A stretch of DNA of 23,092 bases, taken from the NCBI GenBank assembly GCA_024364805.1, contig CM044510.1, forward strand, positions 27,363,891 to 27,386,982. The letters are read 5' to 3'. The stretch comes from Euprymna scolopes (taxonomy: Eukaryota > Mollusca > Cephalopoda > Sepiida > Sepiolidae). Under the pieces are notes generated by a model. That model worked only from the letters and a program-made list of their open reading frames with translations, was not told where the DNA came from and searched no databases. Of the stretch, positions 1-11,634 are shown in pieces. The position numbers and the translations under genes were made by a program. Each line of letters starts with the position of its first letter. Within the stretch, counting starts at the first letter, position 1.

Positions 1-52
1 CTAATTTATGCGCTAAGTTGACTGCATCTAGAATATTCTTTAAGAAATTCCT

Positions 53-274
53 TTAGGTTGAGTCTTCGTTTGTTGTTCGGTCCTCCCAGTTTATTAGGAG
101 CGCCTCTCTCCTATGTAAACAGGCTTTGAGGGTCTTACTGCGTACGTTCAAACAGGTCTTTTGAGGGTCATTAATAGTCTTTATAATGTAGTACTTCTCC
201 GCGTCACAAAGGGGGCACCGTTTTGAGGCTGGTGAGTATGCTGGTCTTCTCTCTAGCATTAAATGGAGGATCAT
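53..274 (-). pseudogene. Penelope-like retroelement C-terminal tail (GIY-YIG-linked Cys/His motif), fragment
   Basis: A 73-codon frame on the minus strand carries CPLCDAEKYYII, then a spacer, then LNVRSKTLKACLHRR. This C-x2-C ... LN-RS ... C-x-H layout is what I recall at the extreme C-terminus of GIY-YIG-bearing retroelement proteins of the Penelope-like type, after the endonuclease, in cnidarians and molluscs. Neither the reverse transcriptase nor the GIY-YIG core is visible, so it is at most a terminal stub. The apparent start is simply the first Met, which lies in the loop of a fold-back, so the true reading frame would have come from further upstream and is lost. Family assignment rests on memory of the motif, not on a search. 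The Cys/His pattern makes a random frame unlikely. Confidence 0.42.
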
Positions 275-336
275 AGAGAGAAGACAGCATACTCACCAGC
301 CTCAAAACGGTGGCCCTTTGTGATGCGGAGAAGTAC
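191..336. repeat. Near-perfect inverted repeat (fold-back) with 63-65-bp arms
   Basis: Positions 191-255 and 274-336 are reverse complements with only a few differences, separated by an 18-nt loop. The left arm is the part of the Penelope-like fragment that encodes its CPLC segment on the minus strand. The right arm is a second, inverted copy that has lost a base and is out of frame. Transcription across it would give a 60-bp RNA hairpin. Fold-back partial copies are a plausible by-product of template switching during target-primed insertion. That mechanism is inference. Confidence 0.9.
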
Positions 337-847
337 CACAGTTTATGTAACAATCTTCAGTATTTAGTACTTAAATATGTGTAGAGCTAGGTAATAAGTA
401 CTTAAATGAATATTTATGAAAATTAAGCAACACAGGGGTTTATGCGTTTAATCCCTGTAAGGAATCGCCTGCTAAAATTAAGCCTGATAATTTTATACGG
501 GGTTAAACACGAAAGGCTCCATGAAGCTTAATTGCCATAAGTATATTTTCATATCCTCTCTCTGCGCATGCAGTAATATAAAAATAATGTAATTCAGATT
601 ATTATGGGACTTTGAAATAGATTATTATTTTTTATATCTTTTCAATAATTCTAACTAAATCTTGTATTGATTTTAAGATGAACTCTTTGTAATGTGCAAA
701 CGAAAAAATCTGAACATTCGAACCCATGCATAATTTGAGATCTTTTTAAGATGTGTCAATTTCCATTTCGCCTTTTCTTTTTTTTCATATTTTATGATGC
801 ACTTTTCTTGGATATTTGTAATCATTTTAGAGAATTTCGATTATGTA
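337..847. other. AT-rich intergenic stretch, no gene seen
   Basis: I see no coding, RNA or repeat signal I can name. The open frame starting at 751 has no recognisable protein features and runs into the adjacent MITE. Confidence 0.6.
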
Positions 848-1128
848 CGGTAGAACCCCTGGATACAGTTGCCCCGGGATACGTTTGTCCAGGTTATGAT
901 GTGGAATACGATGTTTTCCCGGTCCCTCTTTACGGCATTCGCCCTGCCTTACTGTGTTATTAAAAATGTTATTTGATAATATACGTGTTTATTATATACT
1001 GTACTGTATTTTGTTACTAATTTTTAATATGCACTGTATAAAATTTTGCTTAGGACCCGCCATACGCCGAGTTCACCTTACGATCCGAACCCCCGGAACA
1101 GATTAATTCCGTATCCCTGGGTTCTACT
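848..1128. mobile_element. Pogo/Tigger-like MITE, 281 bp
   Basis: The left end reads CGGTAGAACCCCTGGATAC. The right end, reverse-complemented, reads AGTAGAACCCAGGGATACGG. Both ends are directly flanked by TA (846-847 and 1129-1130), the target duplication used by the Tc1/mariner/pogo superfamily. Termini of the form CAGTAGAACCC or CAGTGTAACCC are typical of Tigger/pogo elements. A second GGGATACG motif sits just inside each end, like subterminal transposase sites. The interior has no transposase and drifts to AT-rich DNA, so this is a non-autonomous copy. The forward frame at 751-963 only clips its left half and is not a gene. Confidence 0.62.
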
Positions 1129-1806
1129 TATTTTCATTTAACAACCATTCTCTGCTTTTGCTGTTGTCGTTGTTTTTTTTAATTATTGCTTGGACTTGTT
1201 TTTATGTTTTTCTCTCGTAGAAACACGAGATACCTTTTTCTTTGCTTCGAAACTGGGAAAATAGCAAAGATTGGATCTACCAATTTACATGAATACTATA
1301 TATATATATTCATCTATTAATTTAAAGATATTTATTAATCATCTTATAAAAACTGTTACTAAAAATTACCCAAACGAATTACAGCAGTTTACACAAATTA
1401 TACATTAAACAAAATATCCAAGCTGCTTACCAAAAGGGAAGAAAACAGACCTTTCTCTTCAAATTCCTTAATTTAAAATGTCAATGAAAAAGTGTGGAGG
1501 AAAAAACGAAATTGACACCAAAACAAACGGCAGGAGAAATCGGCTAAAGCTAAAACATCCAGGACGCAACTGGTAAAAGAATTTCCTGGAAAAAAATCCA
1601 AACAACTCATACGGGAAAGAACCATTTTGGGTGCAGGACGCTTTTATAAAAGATGGAATTGTCTTAGAGATGACTTATTACAAGATTGTATGATAATAAA
1701 AATATTGAAATACGTACATTTTTCATTTAATTCCTTAATATCGAATTTGTTATTAGATTTATTCGTGAATCCAAATGAACTATACAAACAAGACATATTG
1801 TTATCG
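1129..1806. other. AT-rich stretch, no gene seen
   Basis: Nothing recognisable apart from a short TA run near 1297-1310. Confidence 0.6.
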
Positions 1807-1879
<73 letters not shown>

Positions 1880-1900
1880 GTGTGTATGTGTGTGTGTGGT
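1807..1900. repeat. (TA)n(TG)n compound microsatellite
   Basis: About 13 TA units pass directly into about 34 TG units with a few interruptions (TGCG, TATG). Open frames on both strands here are only the dipeptide reading of the repeat (YI, VC, TH). Confidence 0.98.
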
Positions 1901-2376
1901 GTACGTGAGTGTGTTTCTTTCTCTCCAATAATTCACTCTACAATTCACGATTACATAGTATTACTACGAGTGATAATTTTTCCTTTCGTTTAAAATTGAA
2001 AACTTTGACCTCTGTATGTTTTTCATTATATTTGACTGTTAATAAACAAAGAAAGGATGACGGAAGTGGAAGTGATAAGTGTAATATGAAATCAACAAGG
2101 ACTGTCAAACAACATAAAGATGGCTACATAGTGAGTTCATTACAAGTTGAGGTTAATCTTATTATAAATTTTCGTACTGTCTGTCTGTGTGTGTGTGTTT
2201 TCCTACAAGCAATCAATGAAATGAAGCTTATGACCCCGCGGATGTTTTAGTGATATTTATATCCATGTTTGGTGTATGGAAATGCAAAAAAATAACGATT
2301 TACTAAACAACGTTTTATTTACTTGATACTTTTCCTGTATTCACCGGAAGTTATTATCTCCCTTAGCTAATTTGAG

Positions 2377-2380
<4 letters not shown>
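1901..2380. other. Intergenic, no gene seen; one copy of a short dispersed motif
   Basis: Contains a short CTGTCTGTCTGTGTG run near 2180-2200. It is followed at about 2215-2249 by a motif that recurs at 2553-2586, also just after a TG-type array. Confidence 0.55.
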
Positions 2381-2422
<42 letters not shown>

Positions 2423-2549
2423 TGAGTGAGTGTGTGAGTGAGTCTGTGAATGAGTTTGTGAGTGAGAGAGTGAGAGAGACAGGGAGAGAGATAGAGATAG
2501 AGAAAGACAGACAGTCAGACAGACAGACAGAGACAGAGACAGGCAGGCG
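2381..2549. repeat. Compound microsatellite: TG, then GTGA, GAGA, GATA and CAGA blocks
   Basis: About 20 TG units grade into GTGA/GTGAGA, then GAGATA, then GACA units. The plus strand is almost entirely purine-plus-T. The serial change of unit suggests stepwise slippage and mutation from one array. Peptides rich in SVCLSDC or SESV are repeat translations, not proteins. Confidence 0.97.
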
Positions 2550-2787
2550 GTTTGAAATGAAATTTTTTACCCAGCGGATGTTTTTTCCGGTACAAGGACT
2601 CAAGTTTGCCCAGCTGGGCACACATGGGTGCTTGTTAGAAAAATAAATTGAAGTTTTTCAAACATTATCTCAAAACCAACACCCATTTTAGCATTTCACT
2701 AAAGAAATAAATTGCCGCTATTTAAAATCAAGCATAACAATTAGTAACATAACTGAGCACTCTCTGCAGTCGCTAGTGTAAAATGTA

Positions 2788-2861
2788 TATAAGTTTAGCC
2801 CGGATATAAGAGAGTTGTAGGGAGCTGAAAAGAAGTCTTTTATATCCGGGTTACACTGTAT
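2788..2861. mobile_element. Miniature palindromic element with pogo-like tips
   Basis: Arms at about 2793-2813 and 2836-2855 pair around CCCGGATATA with a loop of about 23 nt. The right tip, reverse-complemented, reads CAGTGTAACCCGGATATAAA and is flanked by TA, which has the look of a Tigger/pogo terminus. The left tip is AGTTTAGCCCGGATATAAG, also next to TATA. The whole unit is about 70 bp, little more than two terminal repeats back to back. It may be an extreme deletion derivative. A chance hairpin is less likely given TA on both sides. Confidence 0.5.
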
Positions 2862-4438
2862 AAGCTTTATAATTCCAGGTACTTTGTAGCGAGAATGATA
2901 GTGAAGGGCTTTGAAATCATTATTAATACATATTTTTAAATAAAGTAAATTATTTATTTCGGATCTCTATTGCTATTAGCGAATGCTATTTCAGGGCAAA
3001 TCAAATTAAATAACAGATAATAATTTTTAGCGAGTTTGCGTTTCTTTCTCACATTTCCTAGTAAGATTTTGCGATCAAAGCAATGTAGCTCGTTGGTGAT
3101 TTTCTGTTAAAAACGCGGACATATTTGAGTTATGGCAAATAGTGAATAGCTTCATGATCCTTCAAAATGTTCAAAATGTTCTGTTAGTTTGATAGTCGGA
3201 AACGAGAAAAAAAGACAAGGAGCGAAGTGTACGGTGTTGGGGCAAAGACGTGGAGATATTTGAATGACAGAAGAAAATTGGCCTGTGGCGTAGATAGAAG
3301 TGTGAATATACGGGTGGTAAGTGATGTTAAAAACGAAGTATTAAGTGATGCTTAGAGGTTGCCCATCCATAACAAAACGAATCCATTGCCACAAGATGAC
3401 AGTTAACAAACAGTTCTTTTCATACAAGTTTTTATTGTTTTATGAGATTCTTATAAATACTAGTAGAAGTACTCGGATCTAACAGCAGAAACATGAAGAT
3501 GAAATATTTTCTTACCAGTTGTGAAATATTCTTTGACAAAATACAATCTTTTTTAATTATATCATTTTATTCTCTTTTTTCCAACGGTTTTTAGGTTTCT
3601 CATCATATGAATGCTAAACTTGAATCTGAACTAATTTCCAATACATGCCGCATTCACTCACGGTGAATTTGCAGCATTCCAACGTTGTCCATAGCATAGC
3701 ACAGTACTGCTACTTAGGTACCATCATTGTTTATCAAAAGAAAAGTTAGTCATTATTTTAAGCAGGTTGATAGAATGTTTGATTTAAGTACTTTTAAACT
3801 TAAAGCTTTAACCATCAAAAGATAATGATAATCTACTGGAATCCCTTTTCAAAATAAACTCTTTAAAAATATGGTTATTTTAAAGAATTTGAACCGCAGC
3901 AAATCGAATTTACCAAACCAAACTGACTTTACCAAACCAAATTGATGACTTTACCGAAATCTACATAAGAATTAATTCAGGGTAATTTTAGAGTTTCCTT
4001 TGGATTAGATTAAGGTTAATTATGTCAGTGTTATTTAACGATTAGGATTAAAGAAACCATTCGGTTCAAAGTCTGCAGGAATAATAAAACTATTTTCACT
4101 CTTAAAAATATTCGATTTATAAAAATAAGTTTGATTTATAATAAAAATGACAAAAAAATTATGAAAACCAGTTTGAGTTTCTTATGTTTCGATAATTAGG
4201 AATGGGGAAAACAAATTATTTTATTGTCCATAAAACATCATTCGACCTGCATTAAGGAAATATTCTTCTTTTATATAAAAAAAAAAACGTTTTTCAATTT
4301 CAGATTTCAAAACTGGAAGTCGTCATCAAACAGACTATTTATATCTGAGCAAAGAGTTTAAGATTTATACAAGACAAAAAATAAAAATAAAAAGGCAACA
4401 TCCTGGGTGACAACCGAATTAGTTAAATAGCCTACACA
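2862..4438. other. AT-rich intergenic DNA, no gene seen
   Basis: About 1.6 kb with no frame worth calling, no RNA gene and no clear repeat boundary. Only small local duplications occur, such as TTCAAAATG at 3162-3180. Confidence 0.6.
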
Positions 4439-5356
4439 CAGTGGCGTAACAAGGGGGCGGGGAGGACGGTAAAAAAAAATAAAAATAAATGAAAGCTAAT
4501 AAAAAATCGGAAAGGTTGTAAAACATCGGGACTTTTAGAGATATCGAAATCAGAAATATGTGTCCCTTTTTGATGAGCGGCACACGCCAGGGGCGGCATT
4601 TTGAGAGGTTGAAAACAGAAAATAGAAAAAAATAAAAGCTGACTTAAAATCGGTATATTTTATCGAAAAGTTTTTTAATAATCGGAGCTTTTGAAAGTAT
4701 TGGAATTGGAAAAATCTATCCCTATTTTACGAGCGGCCCATGTCAGGGGGCGTCATTTTGAGAGGTTAAAAATAGAAGATAGAAAAAATAAATAAAAGCT
4801 AACAAAAAATGTAAAAGTTTATACCGAAAATGTAAAAAAATCGGAACTTTTGGAGGTATCAGAATCCGAAAAAATTGTCCGTATTTTACGAGCAGATCAT
4901 GTCAGGGGGCAACATTTTGAGAGGTTAAAAATAGAAAATAGAAATAAATAAATAAAATTTAAAAAATCTAACAAAATATCTTAAATGTTATACCAGAAAG
5001 TTTGTAAAAAATCGGAACTTTTTGAGGTATTGGAATCTGAACAACGTGTCCCTATTTTACGCGCAGCACATGTCAGGGGACGACATTTTGAGAGGTTAAA
5101 AATAGAAAATAGAAAAATAAATAAAAGTTAACAAAAACTTTGAAAACGGTGTAAAAAATCGGAGATTTGGAGGTATCGGAATCGGAAAAATGTGTCCTTA
5201 TTTTACGTGTGGCACATGTCAGGGACTTCATTTAGGGAGAAATAGAAAAAATAAATTAATGTTAATAAAATATCTGAGATTTTATACCGTAAAGGTTGTA
5301 AATAAATCGGAACTTTTTGAGGTATCGGAATCGGAGAAATGTGTCCCTTATTTACG
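4439..5356 (+). repeat. Tandem array of ~157-bp units headed by a transposon-like terminus
   Basis: The stretch opens with CAGTGGCGTAACAAGGGGGC, a terminus style seen on many invertebrate DNA elements. About five degenerate units follow. Landmark CATTTTGAGAGGTT ends at 4610, 4767, 4926 and 5097, with a decayed fifth copy near 5240, so spacing is 157, 159, 171 and about 143. Each unit also holds an ATCGGAACTTTTGAGGTATCGGAAT-type block, a TGTCCCTATTTTACGAGC block and an A-rich AAATAGAAAATAG block. There is no coding capacity. The 5190-5411 frame is a reading of the last units only. Confidence 0.85.
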
Positions 5357-7172
<1,816 letters not shown>

Positions 7173-7302
7173 TCTATATATCTATAAAAGTGAAAATGTC
7201 TGTCCGTCTGTCTGTCTGTGAACACTTCCCTACCGTACATATATATGCACATAAAGTTATGAAAAATACATAGGGCTCGAGCAAAGCCAGCCGAAATTGC
7301 TA

Positions 7303-7303
<1 letters not shown>
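7173..7303 (+). mobile_element. Short Helitron-like non-autonomous element
   Basis: It begins TCTATATATCTATAAAAGTG, contains a CTGTCCGTCTGTCTGTCTGT run (7200-7219), and ends with a small GGCT ... AGCC hairpin (7274-7288) and then CTAG followed by T. Helitrons start with TC, end with CTRR after a short GC-rich hairpin, and insert between A and T. The layout fits, but the hairpin is only 4 bp and the 5' end lies in AT-rich DNA. The alternative is a SINE tail with the same GTCTGT and GCAAAGCC motifs. Confidence 0.42.

Positions 7304-7304
<1 letters not shown>

Positions 7305-7354
<50 letters not shown>
7305..7354. repeat. (TA)25 microsatellite
   Basis: A perfect alternating TA tract starting immediately after the CTAGT end of the Helitron-like element. 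Confidence 0.97.
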
Positions 7355-7356
<2 letters not shown>

Positions 7357-7358
<2 letters not shown>

Positions 7359-7454
7359 TAGTGATGGGACGATTCCAATTGTTCCCCGATTCCAGTTCAA
7401 TTACCGATTTTTTTAAAACCGATCCTAATACGATTCCCCATACCTATTCCGATT
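7357..7454 (+). mobile_element. Possible DNA-transposon end (hAT-like) with clustered CGATTCC motifs
   Basis: Starts TACTAGTGATGGGACGATTCC. CGATTCC or close variants occur at 7370, 7387, 7404, 7419, 7431 and 7449, six times in about 85 bp. Subterminal clusters of short repeats beside a TAGTGATGGG-type tip are common at hAT ends. No matching right end or target duplication was found, so the family is a guess. Confidence 0.3.
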
Positions 7455-8205
7455 ATCTTTTAAGTTTCTCAATATTCAATTAGTCATTTGTTATTGTATT
7501 TTTTTTCGAATTTATCATGTATGCATATATTTTCGCAAACAAAAAATGCACTTAGTGGGCGTGTGGGACGGACATATATTAAACATAGTGTGGAGAGTCT
7601 AAATATTTTTCTCGAATGCTTTCCTTTTAATTGTTTGAAAATAATGAATTAACTAAAGATGCATTTCTCTGTTAAAACAAAGTCGATTTGCATTTGTCAT
7701 TAGTTGGAAAAATGCTATTTTGATATTTCATTGGCAATTGAAAATAATTAACGATTGTTATGCAAAATAAAACGGTATAGGAACAGAATAATTAACAAAG
7801 TCCCCTCTCCATTTTAAACATGAGTTTCTAAATATCATAGTTAGTATATAGAAAACAATTCTTAACTTGAGAACGGATATGAATGTATTCTTAACTATTC
7901 TATACGTTCTCTCTACCAAAGAATGTTCATGTGCTTACCCTAATCGTAAATATTTGTTCGGTTATTACTACTGCCAATGTTATAAATATGTAGTAGATCG
8001 AATTGTTTTTATGTAAAAAAAAAATCCAAACAAAAAACAAGATACAGAAAATTATAATAGAAATACTTTTTACTAATACTGTGAGAATTTTAGACTAACA
8101 CCCTTGGCTAAAAATAATAGTCTCCTTTTGTTTTATTTGACTTTCATTTTGTTTTATGCGATTGCTTATGGACACCTTGAAAATCTTGCCGGTAAAAAAC
8201 ACAAG
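7455..8205. other. AT-rich intergenic DNA, no gene seen
   Basis: Nothing supportable. An open frame running through 8104-8358 begins at TTG, not ATG, and crosses into the repeat copy at 8206. Confidence 0.55.
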
Positions 8206-8547
8206 CAATTTTTTTTGATATATGGAAGTTTTAACAATTCGAGAGCAATGCGGAAAGGACCGGGGCCACAAGAGAAATGTCTATTTATTCATTTATCACT
8301 TCTCCCCTCATTACGTAATTATTTACAACCAAGTTATTGGTATATTCGGTGTATATAAAGTACGTTGGTGGTATGGAACTTTGATAAATTTCGGGAGAAA
8401 GTACCTCCTATTTTCAAAAAGAAACAAGAGCATATTCAAGATGGCAAAAGAGACTAGGACCGCAGATAGAGGTTAGAACCGCTATAAGATGTGACTACTG
8501 AAATCTGTATGTAACTGGGGATACTTTTTTTGTTATTAATATTAATT
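8206..8547 (+). repeat. Dispersed repeat, copy A (forward, internal segment missing)
   Basis: Shares a long block with the reverse complement of 8861-9275. Landmarks are AATGCGGAAAGGACCGGGGCCACAAG-like, TTGGTATATTCGGTGTATATAAAG, TTGGTGGTATGGAACTTTGAT, AGAGACTAGGACCG and a TTTGTTATTAATATT end. Compared with copy C it lacks about 45 bp between CACAAGAG and AAATGTCTA. No coding frame is conserved between copies, so it is a non-coding repeat of unknown class. Confidence 0.85.
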
Positions 8548-8728
8548 GACTATATTTTATTATTGTTAACCTTGTAGATGTATATGTTGGATTGTGTTGG
8601 GGATAATGTTGTTTTTGCGGCATCTTTTTAAGAAATGGATCTGGCAGTTGGTTTTGGCACGTTTCTCCAAAATCCGACATATACTCTTGATAAGTGCAAA
8701 CTCTGCTGAGCTAAGACGAAGTGATGAA

Positions 8729-8860
8729 ATTAAATGTTAGTTTTCTTGAAGCATTGCTGGTAAAAGAATATCTGGAAGTTTTAAACAGCCGAGAACAATG
8801 CGGAAAGAATAGGGGCCACAAGAAGAGAAAAGAAAGGAAAAACAAATAGACGGGTATGTT
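8729..8860 (+). repeat. Dispersed repeat, copy B (forward, truncated)
   Basis: Matches the first third of the family: ATTAAATG, CTTGAAGCATTGCT, AACAATGCGGAAAG, GGGGCCACAAGA, AACAAATAGACGGGTATGTT. It stops exactly where the inverted copy C begins. It retains the segment that copy A lacks. Confidence 0.82.
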
Positions 8861-9290
8861 CATAAATATTAATAACAAAAAAATTATCTCCAGTTACCAG
8901 TAAGAGATTTAACTAGTTACATTTACTGCGGTTCTAGCCTCTATCTTCGGTACTAGTCTCTTTTGCTATATTGAATATACACTTGTTTTCTTTTTTGAAA
9001 ATGGGGGGTACTTCTCCCGAAATTAATCAAAGTTCCATACCACCAACGGACTTTATATACATCGGACATACCAATAACTTGGCTTGCAGATGATAATTTA
9101 ATGACAGAAGGAGCGATAAATGAATAAATAGTTAGACATTTCTCTACTCAAACATACCCGTCTATTTGTTTGTCTGTTTTTCCTTTCTTTCCTCTTGTGG
9201 CTCCGGTCCAACCCGCATTGTTTTCAGCTTTTTAAAACACCCATATATTCATTTACAAGCAATGCTTCAAGCAAATTACCATTTAATTAT
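8861..9290 (-). repeat. Dispersed repeat, copy C (inverted, most complete)
   Basis: Read on the minus strand from 9290 to 8861 it contains all landmarks of copies A and B in order, and ends in GTTATTAATATTTATG. It forms inverted pairs with both upstream copies: B with 9150-9290, and A with most of C. Copies differ by roughly one base in five to ten by eye, so the family is old. Confidence 0.85.
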
Positions 9291-9793
9291 TTTTACATTT
9301 AAACTTTCGTACATTAATTAAATCTGAAATGATGAATAATCATCATTTCCAGGCTACTCTAACATTGTAGAAATGTTCACTTATCCGAAGTCTGACTAAC
9401 AAGGTTGTAAAACTATGAGTAATCGCTTAGACCGCCCCCTCAAAAAAAAAAAAAGCTTACATAATTTATTTCCATGAGGAAAATAATTTTTGGTTAGTGT
9501 TCTAAAATGCTACAATGTCTCTGAAATGAAAAATCATTTTACGTCCATTTCGCAACCGGAACGATCTAGAGATCCGACTTGCTAAAAGAAAAGTCAGTTG
9601 ACAATGTAGAGAAACATCTTAATGCTTACCTACTTATTAGTATTCAAATTATTGAAAAGAATTTATTAAATTAAATAAAACTTTACAAAAGGGGGAATTG
9701 TTTAAACATTAATCTGAGGGGAAGTGTGTAAATATTAGTTCAATGAAAATAAATATTTTGAGGGCTTTTTGGAATTTTGAAGGTTTTAATAGG
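9291..9793. other. Intergenic, no gene seen; G-rich scraps
   Basis: Contains ACCGCCCCCTC plus an A-run at 9431-9455 and G-rich scraps (9690-9725). These resemble the interior of the CAGTGGCGTA-type element ending at 9964. No frames of interest. Confidence 0.5.
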
Positions 9794-9964
9794 TTGTCAT
9801 ATGCCAGCAGTGGGGGGGGGCAAAACAGGTAATCATATGCCAGTGGTGCGGGGAACAAAACATGTAATTATATGCCATCGAGGAGTGCAAAACAAGTAAT
9901 TATATTCCAGGGGGGGGGAGATTTTACGACCGCCCCAGAGGCAAAATCTGATGCTACGCCACTG
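9794..9964 (-). repeat. 35-bp minisatellite ending in a transposon-like terminus
   Basis: GTAAT(C/T)ATATGCCAG-type units start at about 9794, 9829, 9864 and 9896, alternating with G-runs and CAAAACA. The stretch then ends CGCCCCAGAGG ... GATGCTACGCCACTG. Reverse-complemented, this terminus is CAGTGGCGTAGCATCAGA, the mirror image of the one at 4439. It is either the other end of a large element or the end of a separate relative. Confidence 0.75.
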
Positions 9965-11634
9965 CGTACATATTTGTGTTATTTTTATACAAATTTACGG
10001 AATCATACAAGACTTCTACCGCAAGCGAAATACCAATTTTCAGGATCACCGCCTTTGTAGTTTTTAATATATTCACATTTATACAAAACTTTTTTATATA
10101 CGGCATTCTTTTCGTTAGATGCTTTTTAAAAGTGATTCCCAAAACCTGGTGCCAGCTAAGGCATCTTGTTATCAATGCTGATACTACAAAATTGGCTAAT
10201 AACTAACTTTCGTCGCGAAAATAATATGAAAATTATCTTACCCTAAGAGGCAGTCGTTTGTAGTTGCAAACAACAGGCTTTAGCCGAAGCTAATGAATGC
10301 ACAAATTACTTAAAATTTGGCCGCAGTAATTCATCAGTTCTGAATTGTGCAAAATATTCGATACAGCAATTAAAGAAAAGGGTGGCGGATTTCGCCCCTT
10401 CTCTATCGATGTAAGAGGGTGAGGCGAATTCTGCTTTATGTTTTCTATCATTTCTCTTGGCTTTTTCAGCGGAAACGGACATGTTAACTGACGGTCGCTG
10501 TCCAGCCCGTTAAAGGCACAATTTGACACTTTGCGATGCTTTAAAACATCTACGCCACAATGTTTTCGTTTACCGAAGAACTATAACAAGATATGTGAAA
10601 CGTTAAAACATGCATCATTGGCTTTTTGAAGAAATTATTTTCAAATTGATCTGCGTGTACATCCTAATCCAAGAGGGTAGACTGGAGGAATCGAATACTA
10701 CTTGATCATTACGGCCACACTCGTCATCAGACAAGAGCAGAGCGAAGTGTTAGAGTATATTTAACCACTCTTCAGCTATCAACAACAGTCGAGCAATACA
10801 AAGAAGTTCTACAAATATCTAATATGATAGAAATAAGCTGTTTGAAGGATGATTGTTGCTTCTTTTGCGAAACAAAATGAACCATTTCGACGCCGTATCA
10901 TTGTGCGACTAATAGTGGTTATTTTTATATAATCGACGCAGATAACAGAGTAATACAATGCTACCAACTAATCGCATCAAACATCTCTAACATTTATTAC
11001 GGAAGAAAATCGCCACAAAAGTTTTGCTAAAGATGCCTTATTAGAGTTGGATGCCTTCACGATGTAAACATTTTTATATAACAACATGGTGGCCTCAGAT
11101 ATGCCATGCATGAAATCGTAAAAAATCACTATGCTTTCTGTAATTCAATAATATTTAGTACAAATAAACTTCATTTCCGAGTTGTCCATTAAGTTTTAGT
11201 TACGAACATCTAACAGTCGGTATTGTCGACGTTAAATGAAATGAAGAGATACTTTAGTGATCGTCTCATCATTATAAAGTGTGAGTTCTCATAGTTTCGC
11301 ACTCACTGGACCGTACCTATCATCCGGATTTTTATCTATCGGATTATCTTAAGAATAATACTACTCAGAAAGTGCGTCAGAGATGTTGACAATTTTACGT
11401 GTTGTATCCAGATGTGTTGCATGTTCCCTTCGCATGTAAGAAGACAGACTAGAGAAGTGAAAATGATATTAGGATAAGACTAGAATCGAACCCTGTACGC
11501 AAATCTTAAAGATAATGGATAAGTGGAACCTTAGAGATTCAGTCCATTGTTAATTCCATTAGAAAAGCTAAATATTATGAATGTCAGAAAAAGAGTCGAT
11601 TGTCCATTCTTTTAGAAATCTGGATATTAAATAT
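9965..11634. other. Intergenic DNA, no gene recognised
   Basis: Somewhat less AT-rich than its surroundings. The longest frame (10290-10529, minus strand, 79 codons) has no recognisable domain, signal peptide or repeat. Small dyads occur at 10259-10274 (GTTTG ... CAAAC). A weak direct repeat of about 50 bp spacing lies at 11568-11640 (ATATTA(T/A)GAATGTCAG versus ATATTAAATATGTCAG). Confidence 0.5.

Noticed and set aside
1627-1993. Several overlapping frames rich in VC, TH and YI
   Set aside because: They are translations of the TA/TG microsatellite.
2367-2646. Ser/Leu/Thr-rich and Glu-rich frames on both strands
   Set aside because: They are translations of the compound microsatellite.
8104-8358. 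Frame with a signal-peptide-like start and an AGKK amidation/cleavage-like site, hinting at a neuropeptide precursor
   Set aside because: It begins at TTG, has no ATG, and from 8206 on it reads through a dispersed repeat whose other copies do not keep the frame.
10290-10529. 79-codon minus-strand frame in less AT-rich DNA
   Set aside because: No domain, signal or splice context; nothing beyond being open.
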